The notes under the pieces: generated by a model | What the model was told of the DNA's origin: nothing | Seen by the model: the letters and a program-made list of their open reading frames with translations, nothing else | Database searches by the model: none | Part shown: positions 1-7,748 of the stretch, one piece after another | Position numbering within the stretch: the stretch's first letter is position 1 | Layout of the letters: each line of letters begins with the position of its first letter | Assembly (NCBI GenBank): GCA_018970545.1 | Contig: JAGWWC010000007.1 | Location: 1 to 46,217, forward strand | Origin: Betaproteobacteria bacterium | Lineage (GTDB): Bacteria; Pseudomonadota; Gammaproteobacteria; Burkholderiales; Burkholderiaceae_A | Reading direction: 5' to 3' | Length of the DNA: 46,217 nt | Made by a program: the position numbers and the translations under genes

Positions 1-1
1 T

Positions 2-361
2 GTCAATACGGCAGCCCGCACCGAGGGTGTCAACAAATACTTCGGCACCCGAATTTGCTGCACCGAAGAGATCATGCAAGGATGTCTTGACCTGGCGTTT
101 CGTCCCATTGGCGAAGTAATTCTTAAGGGAAAAGAGACGCCGGTCATGCTGTATCAGCCCCTTGGTGGCTCCGACGGTGAGCGTGCATGGCTGCCGGACT
201 ATTGCGCGGCGTATGCCGAGCTAACTGCGGGCGCTCCACGTGCAGTCCAGGCCTTTGAGCGCCTAAGAGCAAACTATCCGCAGGATCCGCTGGTTGATTT
301 TTACTGGCGACGCACACAGTCCGGAAACCTCTCCACCCATATTGTCATGGATGAGAAATAG
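2..361 (+). CDS. Class III adenylate/guanylate cyclase, C-terminal fragment
   Basis: The gene is cut by the left window edge; the open frame runs from base 2 to the TAG at 359-361. The first residues read VNTAARTEG, which matches the end of the class III cyclase catalytic domain, where the Asn and the Arg four residues later stabilise the transition state. The following stretch, with LKGKETPVMLYQP, matches the usual final strand of this domain, and the tail (about 60 residues, ending IVMDEK) resembles the C-terminus of CHASE2-type membrane cyclases. The N-terminal sensor is outside the window, so the input signal is unknown. The enzyme would make cAMP or cGMP at the inner membrane. The stop lies 11 nt before the TpsB gene, so the two are probably cotranscribed. 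The family call is firm; the CHASE2 subtype is inference. Confidence 0.85.
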   Translation, partial: VNTAARTEGVNKYFGTRICCTEEIMQGCLDLAFRPIGEVILKGKETPVMLYQPLGGSDGERAWLPDYCAAYAELTAGAPRAVQAFERLRANYPQDPLVDFYWRRTQSGNLSTHIVMDEK

Positions 362-372
362 AATATTGGCCT

Positions 373-2106
373 ATGAGGACTCCACCCCGCCTTGCCCCGA
401 CCCTGACCAGTGTTGCACTGGCCTGTCTGGCCGCTGCCGCGCAGGCGCAGGTCCTACCAAGAATCATTCCGCCCGATGCAGACACCTCTCGGATGCGGGT
501 GCCGGTGCCATTGCCGCGGCTGCCCGAGTTTGACCTGCGGATTCAGTCACCGGAAAAGTCAGCGACGCCACGCGCGGTCGATGAGCTGGAATTTGAGCCA
601 AAAGGCGTCAAATTCGAGGGCGGCACGCGCTACTCAGAGCAGGAAATGCTGGCGCTTTTTCAGCCGCTTTTCGGCAAGAAGATCTCTCTGGAGGCATTTC
701 GGGAGCGCGTCCGGCAGCTCGAGGACCGCTATCGTCGAGATGGGTTTTTTCTCACCAGGGTGCTGATTCCGCCGCAGCAGGTCAGAGATGGTGTTTTCAC
801 CGTTCAGATTATTGAGGGCTTTATCAGCGAAGCGTTTGTGGATGGCGCAGACGGCCCGGACCGTCGTCTTGTAGAGCGAATCATCTCAAAGGTCAAAGAT
901 AAAAAACCGATTGATCTGAGATCTTTGGAACAAGCGCTGCTGGTTTTGAACGATCTCCCCGGTATGGGGGCGACCGGCACCCTTCGGCCGGGAGCGCTGC
1001 CAGGCTCCTCGGAACTGGTCGTCACACTCGCCCCGCCACAAAAGGTCAGCTATAGCCTCGGCTTAAATAACTTTGGATCAAAGTCGATTGGTCCGTGGGG
1101 CATGTCGGTCAACACAACGATGCCGCGGCCTTTCGGGCAGCTAGGATCGCTGGGCCTTGGGCTGTCCAACTCGGCGTTTGGTTTTGACCGGCTTCATGCG
1201 GTCACCACCTCTTACTCGCGGCCAGTGGGTGACTCCGGCGCCGTGTTTTCCATCGGTACGCTGGCGGCGATCGCACAGCCCGCAGGATCCATCAAAAGCC
1301 TGAAAATTTACAGCGAAAGCTGGTCGCTGAGCCCCCGGCTGCGCATGCCACTGCTGCGAACAGTACGGCATTCCTTTTTTTTGGACACGGGCCTGTCCAT
1401 TAATGAAAGCGAAGCTTTCTTAAACCACGGTACACCCGAACGAACCGCCATTTCGCATGATCGCTCGAGCGTTGCCGAGGTCGCGCTCAGCTACCAGCAA
1501 TCGGGTTTTGGGGGCGGCAGCACCCAAGCAAGCCTCAGTCTGTTTCAGGGGCTGGACGCATTTGGATCCTTGAGCCCCTCGCACGCTCCGCTGTCGTCTG
1601 CGCAAGGATTTCGGCAGCGATTTCAAAAGCAAACCCTCTCGGTCTCCCGTCAGCAAATGCTGCCGAATCGATTCAGTCTGTCGCTGCTGGCGCAGGCCCA
1701 AAATGCAAACGATATCCTGCTCTCCGGCGATCAGACGTTTTTTGGTGGCACGGGAATTGGGCGCGGCTATGACGGCGGTGTTTTGTACGGCGAGCGAGGC
1801 TTTGGTGTGCTGGGCGAGCTTCGCTGGGATCACGCCAAGCCAGCGACGCTGGGCCTGCCCGAGAATGTAACCTTGCAGCTGTTTGCTTCGTATGATTTCG
1901 CGCGCGCAACGCGCCTTGCAAATCCCACTACCGAAACACCTCAGAGCTCTGGATCGATTGCCTCAACCGCCATTGGTTTTCGAATTCGAACCCCAAAGGG
2001 TTTGAGTGTTGAAACGATGCTGGCCAACGCCAATACCTATGTCCCGAGCAATGATCGCAAGCCCGACCCACGGCTTATTTTTAGTCTGAACAAAGCCTTT
2101 TTCTGA
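373..2106 (+). CDS. TpsB/ShlB-FhaC family two-partner secretion transporter
   Basis: A 577-residue outer-membrane transporter of the Omp85/TpsB class, which binds an exoprotein (TpsA) in the periplasm through POTRA domains and threads it through a 16-strand barrel. Residues 1-25 form a signal peptide ending AQA. A proline-rich linker follows, then a POTRA_2 region at about 75-155 (GVKFEGGTRYSEQEM, then the RDGFFLTRVLIPPQ segment) and a second POTRA-like part to about 220. The barrel fills 225-577 and ends in Phe, as outer-membrane proteins do. The conserved L6-loop arginine is in GIGRGYDGG (R464). No TpsA partner lies downstream; it may be upstream of the window. There is no clear ribosome-binding site before the ATG at 373. 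Confidence 0.9.
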   Translation: MRTPPRLAPTLTSVALACLAAAAQAQVLPRIIPPDADTSRMRVPVPLPRLPEFDLRIQSPEKSATPRAVDELEFEPKGVKFEGGTRYSEQEMLALFQPLFGKKISLEAFRERVRQLEDRYRRDGFFLTRVLIPPQQVRDGVFTVQIIEGFISEAFVDGADGPDRRLVERIISKVKDKKPIDLRSLEQALLVLNDLPGMGATGTLRPGALPGSSELVVTLAPPQKVSYSLGLNNFGSKSIGPWGMSVNTTMPRPFGQLGSLGLGLSNSAFGFDRLHAVTTSYSRPVGDSGAVFSIGTLAAIAQPAGSIKSLKIYSESWSLSPRLRMPLLRTVRHSFFLDTGLSINESEAFLNHGTPERTAISHDRSSVAEVALSYQQSGFGGGSTQASLSLFQGLDAFGSLSPSHAPLSSAQGFRQRFQKQTLSVSRQQMLPNRFSLSLLAQAQNANDILLSGDQTFFGGTGIGRGYDGGVLYGERGFGVLGELRWDHAKPATLGLPENVTLQLFASYDFARATRLANPTTETPQSSGSIASTAIGFRIRTPKGLSVETMLANANTYVPSNDRKPDPRLIFSLNKAFF

Positions 2107-2125
2107 CAATGTCCCGCGGATTAGG

Positions 2126-2905
2126 CTACTGATCCTGGCTTCGAATGTGCTTTTCAAAAACGGGCCAAGACTCTGCGGTGGGCATCGATTCCCAATCCGG
2201 ATCGGCAATTTGATTAAAAGCCTTGCGAAGTTCCTGCCCCCAGAACGAGCGTATCGAATTAAAGTAAGTGTTATCTGAATTGATCGTTGCGTACTTCGTC
2301 ACATGCAGAGAATCTCGCCCATAGACCAGCAAGTCGAGCGGCATGCCCACTGAAATATTTGAACGCAAGGTGGAATCCATCGAGATGAGCGCGCACTTCG
2401 CGGCCACATCCAGCGGCGTCTCGGGTGTCACCACCCGATCAAGAATGGGTTTGCCATACTTGAACTCTCCGATTTGAAAATACGGACTCTCGGCGTGGGC
2501 CTCAATGAAGTTTCCCGCAGAATAAATATTAAACAGTCGGCAATCCTCACCAGCAATCTGGCCACCGAGTATGAAACTGCAATTGAAGTCTAGCCCAAAC
2601 TGCTGCATCGAGCCGCCATCGCGGCGATGGACTTCTCGGATTGCCTCACCCACGACTTCAGCGCCTTTTGCGACTGACGTTACTGTCCAGAGATTGTCGA
2701 TCCGAGACGGCTCCGAGAGCAGCTGGGTCACGGCCTGAGTCACCGCTAAGTTGCCGGCACACATCAACACCAGTACACGATCACCGCGCCGCTCAAACAC
2801 CGTCATCTTGCGGACGGTGGAGACCTGATCAACACCCGCATTGGATCGGCTGTCGGCCAGAAATACCAGCCCGGAGTTCAAACGCATACCCACGCAATAT
2901 GTCAT
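2126..2905 (-). CDS. Anbu, proteasome-type N-terminal nucleophile peptidase
   Basis: A 259-residue bacterial relative of HslV and proteasome beta subunits. The protein begins MTYCVGM, so removal of Met exposes the catalytic Thr1. Counting from that Thr, Asp17 (LADSRSNAG) and Lys32 (VRKM) sit where the family places its catalytic Asp and Lys. The length suits Anbu (about 240-260) rather than HslV (about 175). It is the last gene of a three-gene minus-strand operon with alpha-E and ATP-grasp genes, the hallmark neighbourhood of Anbu, and starts 15 nt after the alpha-E stop. The transglutaminase normally found here is absent. Substrates of Anbu are not established; a role in processing a peptide made by the ATP-grasp partner is inference from gene context. 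Confidence 0.92.
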   Translation of the reverse strand: MTYCVGMRLNSGLVFLADSRSNAGVDQVSTVRKMTVFERRGDRVLVLMCAGNLAVTQAVTQLLSEPSRIDNLWTVTSVAKGAEVVGEAIREVHRRDGGSMQQFGLDFNCSFILGGQIAGEDCRLFNIYSAGNFIEAHAESPYFQIGEFKYGKPILDRVVTPETPLDVAAKCALISMDSTLRSNISVGMPLDLLVYGRDSLHVTKYATINSDNTYFNSIRSFWGQELRKAFNQIADPDWESMPTAESWPVFEKHIRSQDQ

Positions 2906-2920
2906 AGACCGTCCTTGTGC

Positions 2921-3832
2921 TCAGGCGGCCGAAGTCTGCCGCGTATGCCCGAGATATTCGCTACTGATACAGATGCCGAGATAATATATCTGCTCAAGGA
3001 AGCGCTGTAAAAATCCGTGGATTTCCTGCTCAAATTCGGCATCAATACGCAAAAACTGGAGATCAGCCCGCAGCCTGCCCGCCAATCGATGGGATTCGTT
3101 GCGCGGATCACCAACCGCCGCTAGATTGACACAGACCTCGTTGAGGCAGGCCAGCAGTGACCGCGGCATATCCAGCCGCTGAATCAAGAGCTCCGCGACC
3201 CGCCGCGAGGAGACCACATCCCGATAGACTCGCCGATAAACATCGAACGCCGACACCGCTCGGAGAATAGAGGCCCAATAGTAATAATCGAGCCGCTCAT
3301 CATTGCCCACGCCCGCCGACGTCTTACCCGTGAACTCAGCAGGATTGAAGTCAAATTTTGAGTCGAGAATTCGGGCGGTGCTATCTGCACGCTCGATAAA
3401 AGTGCCCAGACGCATGAAATGAAAGGCCTCATCTTTCAGCATGGTGCCGATGGCGACTCCACGAAATAAGTGCGAGCGGGTTTTGACCCACTCGAAAAAC
3501 GCTCCGGGGTCCTTGTGCCAGGCGGTCTGAGCCAGAAGCGACTGCAGCTCCAGCCATGTCGCGTTGACGGTCTCCCACACATCGGTGTTCACTGAGTTTC
3601 GGGCGATCCGACAGTTCTCGCGTGCGGCCGAGATACTGTTTCGAATACTTGATGGATTGTTGCCGTCTGCGACCAGTTCGAGCAGTAGTTGCTCGTAGGA
3701 CGCGTTTTGCATCGCAAACGCGCTGGGCAGCAGCACAGCCTGGCGTTGAACATCCAGCTGCCGGGCAGTGTTCTCCGCCCGCTCGATATATCGGGCCATC
3801 CAAAATAAGCTATCAGCGGTGCGGCTTAGCAT
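2921..3832 (-). CDS. Alpha-E domain protein
   Basis: A 303-residue, largely helical protein beginning MLSRTADSLFWMARYIERAE, the typical opening of the alpha-E family (DUF403). Members have a conserved Glu/Arg-rich helical core and almost always accompany a circularly permuted ATP-grasp ligase, either fused to it or next to it. Here the gene starts 3 nt after the ATP-grasp stop, so translation is probably coupled. The biochemical role is unknown; comparative genomics has proposed that alpha-E and ATP-grasp proteins act together in forming or attaching a small peptide. No signal peptide or membrane segment is visible, so it should be cytoplasmic. Confidence 0.9.
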   Translation of the reverse strand: MLSRTADSLFWMARYIERAENTARQLDVQRQAVLLPSAFAMQNASYEQLLLELVADGNNPSSIRNSISAARENCRIARNSVNTDVWETVNATWLELQSLLAQTAWHKDPGAFFEWVKTRSHLFRGVAIGTMLKDEAFHFMRLGTFIERADSTARILDSKFDFNPAEFTGKTSAGVGNDERLDYYYWASILRAVSAFDVYRRVYRDVVSSRRVAELLIQRLDMPRSLLACLNEVCVNLAAVGDPRNESHRLAGRLRADLQFLRIDAEFEQEIHGFLQRFLEQIYYLGICISSEYLGHTRQTSAA

Positions 3833-3835
3833 GGG

Positions 3836-5308
3836 CTACGCGGCGTCCTGGAGCACCCAAGTGTCCTTGGTGCCACCCCCCTGAGAGGAATTGACCACAA
3901 GAGAACCCTCGCGCAGCGCGACGCGGGTCAATCCGCCCGGTACGATCGACATCTCCTCGCCCGAGAGTACGAAAGGCCGAAGATCGATATGTCGGGGCGC
4001 CACGCCCGAGGCGACAAAGGTGGGGCAGGTCGACAGCGCGAGCGTTGGCTGAGCGATGTAGCTGGCTGGATTTTGTACCAGCAGACTTCTGAATTTTTCA
4101 ATCTCTGCTTGCGATGCGCAGGGCCCCACCAGCATGCCGTAGCCGCCTGCGCCGTGAGTTTCCTTGACCACCAACTCATCCAGATGATCCAGTACGTAGG
4201 CCAAATCATCCGGCTTGCGGCAGAGGTAAGTGGGTACGTTGGCCAGCAGCGGCTCTTCGCCGAGATAAAAACGGATCATTTCCGGCACATACGGGTAGAT
4301 CGACTTGTCATCGGCCACTCCAGTGCCTGGGGCGTTACAGATTGTGATCCGACCCGCCCGCAGAGCCTGCATCAAGCCATGCACGCCCAGGGTTGAATTC
4401 GGGCGAAAGATTTGAGGATCCAGGAAGTCGTCATCGATTCGTCGGTACAACACATCCACTCGCTGGGGCCCGCGCGTGGTTTTCATGTAGACCCGCTGCT
4501 CCGAGACAAAAAGGTCTTGGCCCTCTACAAGCTCCACCCCCATTTGCTGCGCCAAAAAAGCATGCTCGAAATACGCGGAGTTATAACTGCCTGGGGTCAG
4601 CACTGCCACGGTCGGCTCACTGATGCCTCCAGGTGCTACCGAGCGCAGATGCTTCAGAAGCATGTCGGGGTAGTGCTCCACCGGGGCGACCCGGTGCAAG
4701 GCAAACAATTCCGGGAAGAGCCGCATCATCGCCTTGCGGTCCTCGATCATGTAAGACACCCCAGAGGGCACACGCAAGTTATCCTCCAGCACATAGAACT
4801 CGCCTTTACCCGCTCGAACGATATCGATCCCACTGATGTGGGCATAGATATCACTTGGCACATTGATGCCCTGCATCTCGGCTCGATATTGCGCGTTTTG
4901 CAATACCAGTTCCCGGGGAATCACATTGGCGCGGAGAATCTCCTGATGATGGTAGATATCGTGGATGAATCGATTCAATGCCGTCACGCGCTGCCGCAGG
5001 CCCCGATCCAGCATCTGCCATTCATGAGACGGCAGAATCCGTGGAATCAGATCGAATGGGATGAGCCGCTCGGTGCCTTGCTCATCGCCATAGACATTGA
5101 ACGTGATGCCAACTCGGCGGAAAAAAAGATCTGCCTCGGTTCGGGCACGATCCATCGCGTCGGGTGACTGGGACGACAGCCAAGACCAGAACTTTTGATA
5201 ATGGGCGAGTGGCAGCGCTGCATCCCGGGGCGCCATTCCCATTACCTCATCCACACTCGGTGGGCGTTTCACGGCGGCGGCGACCGCCGAGCGAAGCAGA
5301 CTTGCCAT
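3836..5308 (-). CDS. Circularly permuted ATP-grasp type 2 protein
   Basis: A predicted carboxylate-amine ligase of the circularly permuted ATP-grasp family (formerly DUF404/DUF407), 490 residues from the start chosen here. ATP-grasp enzymes join an acid to an amine via an acyl phosphate. Family segments visible are the FNVYGDEQGTERLIPFD opening, FYVLEDNLRVPSGVSYM, VDVLYRRIDDDFLDP and the glycine-rich KETHGAGGYGMLVG near the C-terminal half. The open frame extends to 5338, but ATG 5308 has AGGAGAG seven bases upstream and matches the usual family start, so I prefer it. It is the first gene of the ATP-grasp/alpha-E/Anbu operon. The substrate is unknown; peptide or amide synthesis is the family-based expectation. 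Confidence 0.92.
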   Translation of the reverse strand: MASLLRSAVAAAVKRPPSVDEVMGMAPRDAALPLAHYQKFWSWLSSQSPDAMDRARTEADLFFRRVGITFNVYGDEQGTERLIPFDLIPRILPSHEWQMLDRGLRQRVTALNRFIHDIYHHQEILRANVIPRELVLQNAQYRAEMQGINVPSDIYAHISGIDIVRAGKGEFYVLEDNLRVPSGVSYMIEDRKAMMRLFPELFALHRVAPVEHYPDMLLKHLRSVAPGGISEPTVAVLTPGSYNSAYFEHAFLAQQMGVELVEGQDLFVSEQRVYMKTTRGPQRVDVLYRRIDDDFLDPQIFRPNSTLGVHGLMQALRAGRITICNAPGTGVADDKSIYPYVPEMIRFYLGEEPLLANVPTYLCRKPDDLAYVLDHLDELVVKETHGAGGYGMLVGPCASQAEIEKFRSLLVQNPASYIAQPTLALSTCPTFVASGVAPRHIDLRPFVLSGEEMSIVPGGLTRVALREGSLVVNSSQGGGTKDTWVLQDAA

Positions 5309-5341
5309 AGTTGAACTCTCCTGGCCTCTTCTAAGCACTTA

Positions 5342-5363
5342 CCGTGCCATGCATCGGGCACGG
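5342..5363. promoter_or_regulatory. Perfect 7-bp inverted repeat in the divergent intergenic region
   Basis: CCGTGCC at 5342-5348 and GGCACGG at 5357-5363 are exact reverse complements around an 8-nt spacer. They lie between the divergent ATP-grasp (start 5308) and cyclotransferase-like (start 5397) genes. This could be a regulator site serving both promoters or a hairpin in the leader of the plus-strand gene. No promoter hexamers are clear enough to call. Confidence 0.4.
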
Positions 5364-5396
5364 CTTTTGCTCCGTTTGGCATCGAGGGGGTCCGTT

Positions 5397-5813
5397 GTGA
5401 AACAGATGGATGACACTGATCGCACCAACGTTTTTACCTACGGATCGCTGATGTTGTCTTTTGTCTTCCAGCGTGTTGTAGGCCGATGTCCGCAATCGGT
5501 CGAGGCCGTTCTCGACCACTGGAAGCGAGTCCGCGTGGATCAGGAAACCTTTCCTGCAGCGCTTCCCGCAAGCGGTGAACAGGTGCGGGGCATCCTGTGG
5601 TTCGACCTGTCGGCCGCTGAAATCGAACGGCTTGATGCTTTTGAGGGCGATCACTATCGGCGTGTTCGGGTTCAGGTGTCGGATGTCAGCGGCCACCGAC
5701 ACTCTGCTCAGGTCTATCAGTGGTCACGCGAGGCCGGACTGATCAACGAGCCCTGGGACATTGATTGGTTCAAGACCGTCGGCATCAAGGACTTCTCGAG
5801 TAAGTATCTTTAG
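5397..5813 (+). CDS. Gamma-glutamylcyclotransferase-like (AIG2/GGCT fold) protein
   Basis: A 138-residue protein of the GGCT/AIG2 family, which cleaves gamma-glutamyl or gamma-glutamylamine bonds to give 5-oxoproline. The nucleotide-binding-like YGSLM motif is at 15-19 and the general-acid Glu of the family is E83 in LDAFEGDHYRR. The frame is open from ATG 5349, but that ATG lies in the loop of an inverted repeat and has no ribosome-binding site. GTG 5397 follows GAGGGGG at 5384-5390 with 6-nt spacing, and the fold begins just after it; ATG 5406 is the other candidate. The gene diverges from the ATP-grasp/alpha-E/Anbu operon with 88 nt between starts, which suggests, but does not prove, a link to gamma-glutamyl-type peptides. 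Confidence 0.85.
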   Translation: MKQMDDTDRTNVFTYGSLMLSFVFQRVVGRCPQSVEAVLDHWKRVRVDQETFPAALPASGEQVRGILWFDLSAAEIERLDAFEGDHYRRVRVQVSDVSGHRHSAQVYQWSREAGLINEPWDIDWFKTVGIKDFSSKYL

Positions 5814-5976
5814 GGCGTGCCTTCCCAAGTCGGTGCATCACGTCATCAATCTGGTGCATTCACTCCCTGATAAGCAGCGCGGGCGACCCCTTTTGTGCCG
5901 AAGAGTCCAACGGGAGGCCTGCAGCGATGCGAGGCTGCCAGAGCGATCCGGGATGGCATGCTATTTGCATACTTTC

Positions 5977-5986
5977 TTGTATACAA
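5977..5986. promoter_or_regulatory. Candidate GntR/FCD operator TTGTATACAA
   Basis: A perfect 10-bp palindrome ending 12 bases before the allophanate hydrolase ATG at 5999. It fits the TNGTNNACNA half-site pattern typical of FadR/FCD-type GntR regulators, and such a regulator is the last gene of this operon (10431-11168). Its position over the leader suits repression. The assignment of regulator to site is inference. Confidence 0.55.
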
Positions 5987-5998
5987 ATAAGGATTCCG

Positions 5999-7708
5999 AT
6001 GACGGCCCGCCCCCTTCCCGCCCTTGCCAGCAACGCCTGGATTGGGCAGTTCGATCAGCCCCTGGTCTCACAGCAGGCAGGTCGCCTTGCGGGTCTTCGA
6101 TTCGCGGTCAAGGACAACATCGATGTCGCAGGAATTCCCACGACCGCCGCCTGCCCAGAATTCGCGTTCACGCCCACCGCCCACGCCACGGTTGTGGAAA
6201 AACTATTGGCCAACGGCGCTGCGCTATGCGGCAAAACCAATCTAGATCAGTTCGCCTGCGGCCTGAACGGCACGCGCTCGCCGTTTGGTCCGGTACCAAA
6301 TGCAGTCAATCCCGCTTACGTCAGCGGCGGGTCCAGCTCGGGCTCAGCCTATGTCGTCGCCAGCGGCCAGGTCGATTTCTCGCTCGGCACCGACACGGCG
6401 GGATCGGGCCGTGTACCCGCGGGCCTCAACCATATCGTTGGCCTGAAACCAACCAAGGGGCTCATCAGTACGCATGGAGTGCTGCCCGCCGCCCGGAGCG
6501 CAGACGCGGTTTCAATTTTTGCCCGAGATGTTCAGACCGCATGGCAGGTGCTGCTATCAGCAATCGGCCCAGATGAGCAGGATCCTTACTCCCGAGAACT
6601 ACCGCTAATCTCAACCCCACTGCCACAACAGTTTCGATTCGGCGTTCCCGATCGGTTAGAGTGGTTTGGCGATGAATTCGCAAAAGAAGAGTTTGAGAAG
6701 TCGATCGCACGCTGCATTCGATTGGGTGGAACACCAATCACAATTGATTACCAGCCGCTGGCTGATGCCGCCGAGTTACTTTACGGCAGCGCGCTGCTGG
6801 CCGAGCGGCTCGAAGTGCTGGAATCGTTTTTTCAGCAGCATCCCGAGGCGGTCATTGAGCCGGTCAAAACCTTGCTATCCCCAGGCATGGCGATGTCGGG
6901 AACGGAGGTCTTCCGTGCCCAGACCCGCTTGCGAGCGCTGGCACAACAGGCGGCAAGAATGTGGAAATCCATCGATGTCTTGCTGGTGCCCACCGCGCCA
7001 ACAATATATCGCATCGATGAGATGCTGGAAGCACCGATTGAGCTGAATCGCCGGCTTGGGTACTACACGAACTTTGTAAACCTTCTGGATTACGCGGCGA
7101 TCTCAATACCCGCCAGCTTTCGTCGTGATCAACTGCCCTTTGGCATTACGCTCATTGGGCCCACCGCCAGTGATTGGCAGCTAGCGAGTCTGGCCCTGCG
7201 CTTTGAGCAGTCAGAGTCGCCCGGCTCTTCGACTCCGAAAAATCAGCTTGAAGGATTGCCACTTGCGCTGCCGCACGAGACCGCCAGCACAGCCACGGTT
7301 CAGGTTGCTGTTGTCGGAGCACATTTGAGCGGTATGCCGTTAAACCCACAGCTGACTGAACGCGGCGCCAGGCTGATCAAAACAACCACCACTTCCTCCT
7401 GCTATCGGCTATATGCCTTGGCCAATACACAGCCAGCGAAACCCGGACTGATTCGTGTTGGCGACACAGGCACGCCCATTGAGATTGAGGTATGGCAGAT
7501 GCCTGTGAGCCAGTATGGGAGTTTCGTCGCCATGATTCCACGCCCCTTGGGCATAGGGCAGATTGAGACCCGCGACGGCGAATTGATCCAAGGCTTTCTC
7601 TGCGAGCCCACAGGCTTGGAGGGCGCTCGAGACATCAGTGAGTTTGGCGGCTGGCGCCGCTTCATGGCCTCGCTTGCCTCGCCGACATCGACGACCGCCT
7701 TGCGCTGA
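5999..7708 (+). CDS. atzF: Allophanate hydrolase (AtzF/DUR2-type amidase)
   Basis: A 569-residue amidase-signature enzyme that hydrolyses allophanate to CO2 and ammonia. The Ser-cisSer-Lys triad is visible: K38 (FAVKDNIDVAG), S112 (SGGSSSGSA) and the nucleophile S136 (LGTDTAGSGRVPAG), with the same spacing as K91/S165/S189 of Pseudomonas AtzF. The NLDQFACGLNGTRSP segment is typical of allophanate hydrolases rather than GatA. A C-terminal domain of about 130 residues follows the amidase, as in full-length AtzF. I chose ATG 5999 (AAGG upstream, fold begins there) over the open-frame start at 5927. No urea carboxylase or biuret or cyanurate hydrolase gene is adjacent, so the source of allophanate is not shown here. 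It heads an operon with an ABC importer and a GntR regulator. Confidence 0.9.
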   Translation: MTARPLPALASNAWIGQFDQPLVSQQAGRLAGLRFAVKDNIDVAGIPTTAACPEFAFTPTAHATVVEKLLANGAALCGKTNLDQFACGLNGTRSPFGPVPNAVNPAYVSGGSSSGSAYVVASGQVDFSLGTDTAGSGRVPAGLNHIVGLKPTKGLISTHGVLPAARSADAVSIFARDVQTAWQVLLSAIGPDEQDPYSRELPLISTPLPQQFRFGVPDRLEWFGDEFAKEEFEKSIARCIRLGGTPITIDYQPLADAAELLYGSALLAERLEVLESFFQQHPEAVIEPVKTLLSPGMAMSGTEVFRAQTRLRALAQQAARMWKSIDVLLVPTAPTIYRIDEMLEAPIELNRRLGYYTNFVNLLDYAAISIPASFRRDQLPFGITLIGPTASDWQLASLALRFEQSESPGSSTPKNQLEGLPLALPHETASTATVQVAVVGAHLSGMPLNPQLTERGARLIKTTTTSSCYRLYALANTQPAKPGLIRVGDTGTPIEIEVWQMPVSQYGSFVAMIPRPLGIGQIETRDGELIQGFLCEPTGLEGARDISEFGGWRRFMASLASPTSTTALR

Positions 7709-7748
7709 CATCAATTTATCTATCCCCCCCCACCCCAAGGAGAGCATC

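Noticed and set aside
4412-5167. 251-residue plus-strand open frame
   Set aside because: It is antisense to the well-supported ATP-grasp gene and its translation shows no recognisable domain.
5814-5998. Possible guanidine or other riboswitch before atzF
   Set aside because: Guanidine-linked allophanate hydrolases made this worth a look, but the conserved ykkC segments are not present; only a small hairpin and an operator-like palindrome are seen.
5761-6576. 271-residue plus-strand open frame over the start of atzF
   Set aside because: It lies in a different frame from allophanate hydrolase, has low-complexity Arg/Pro/Gly composition and no domain.
5999-7708. Glu-tRNA amidotransferase subunit GatA
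   Set aside because: No gatB or gatC is nearby, and a C-terminal domain of about 130 residues after the amidase fits allophanate hydrolase.
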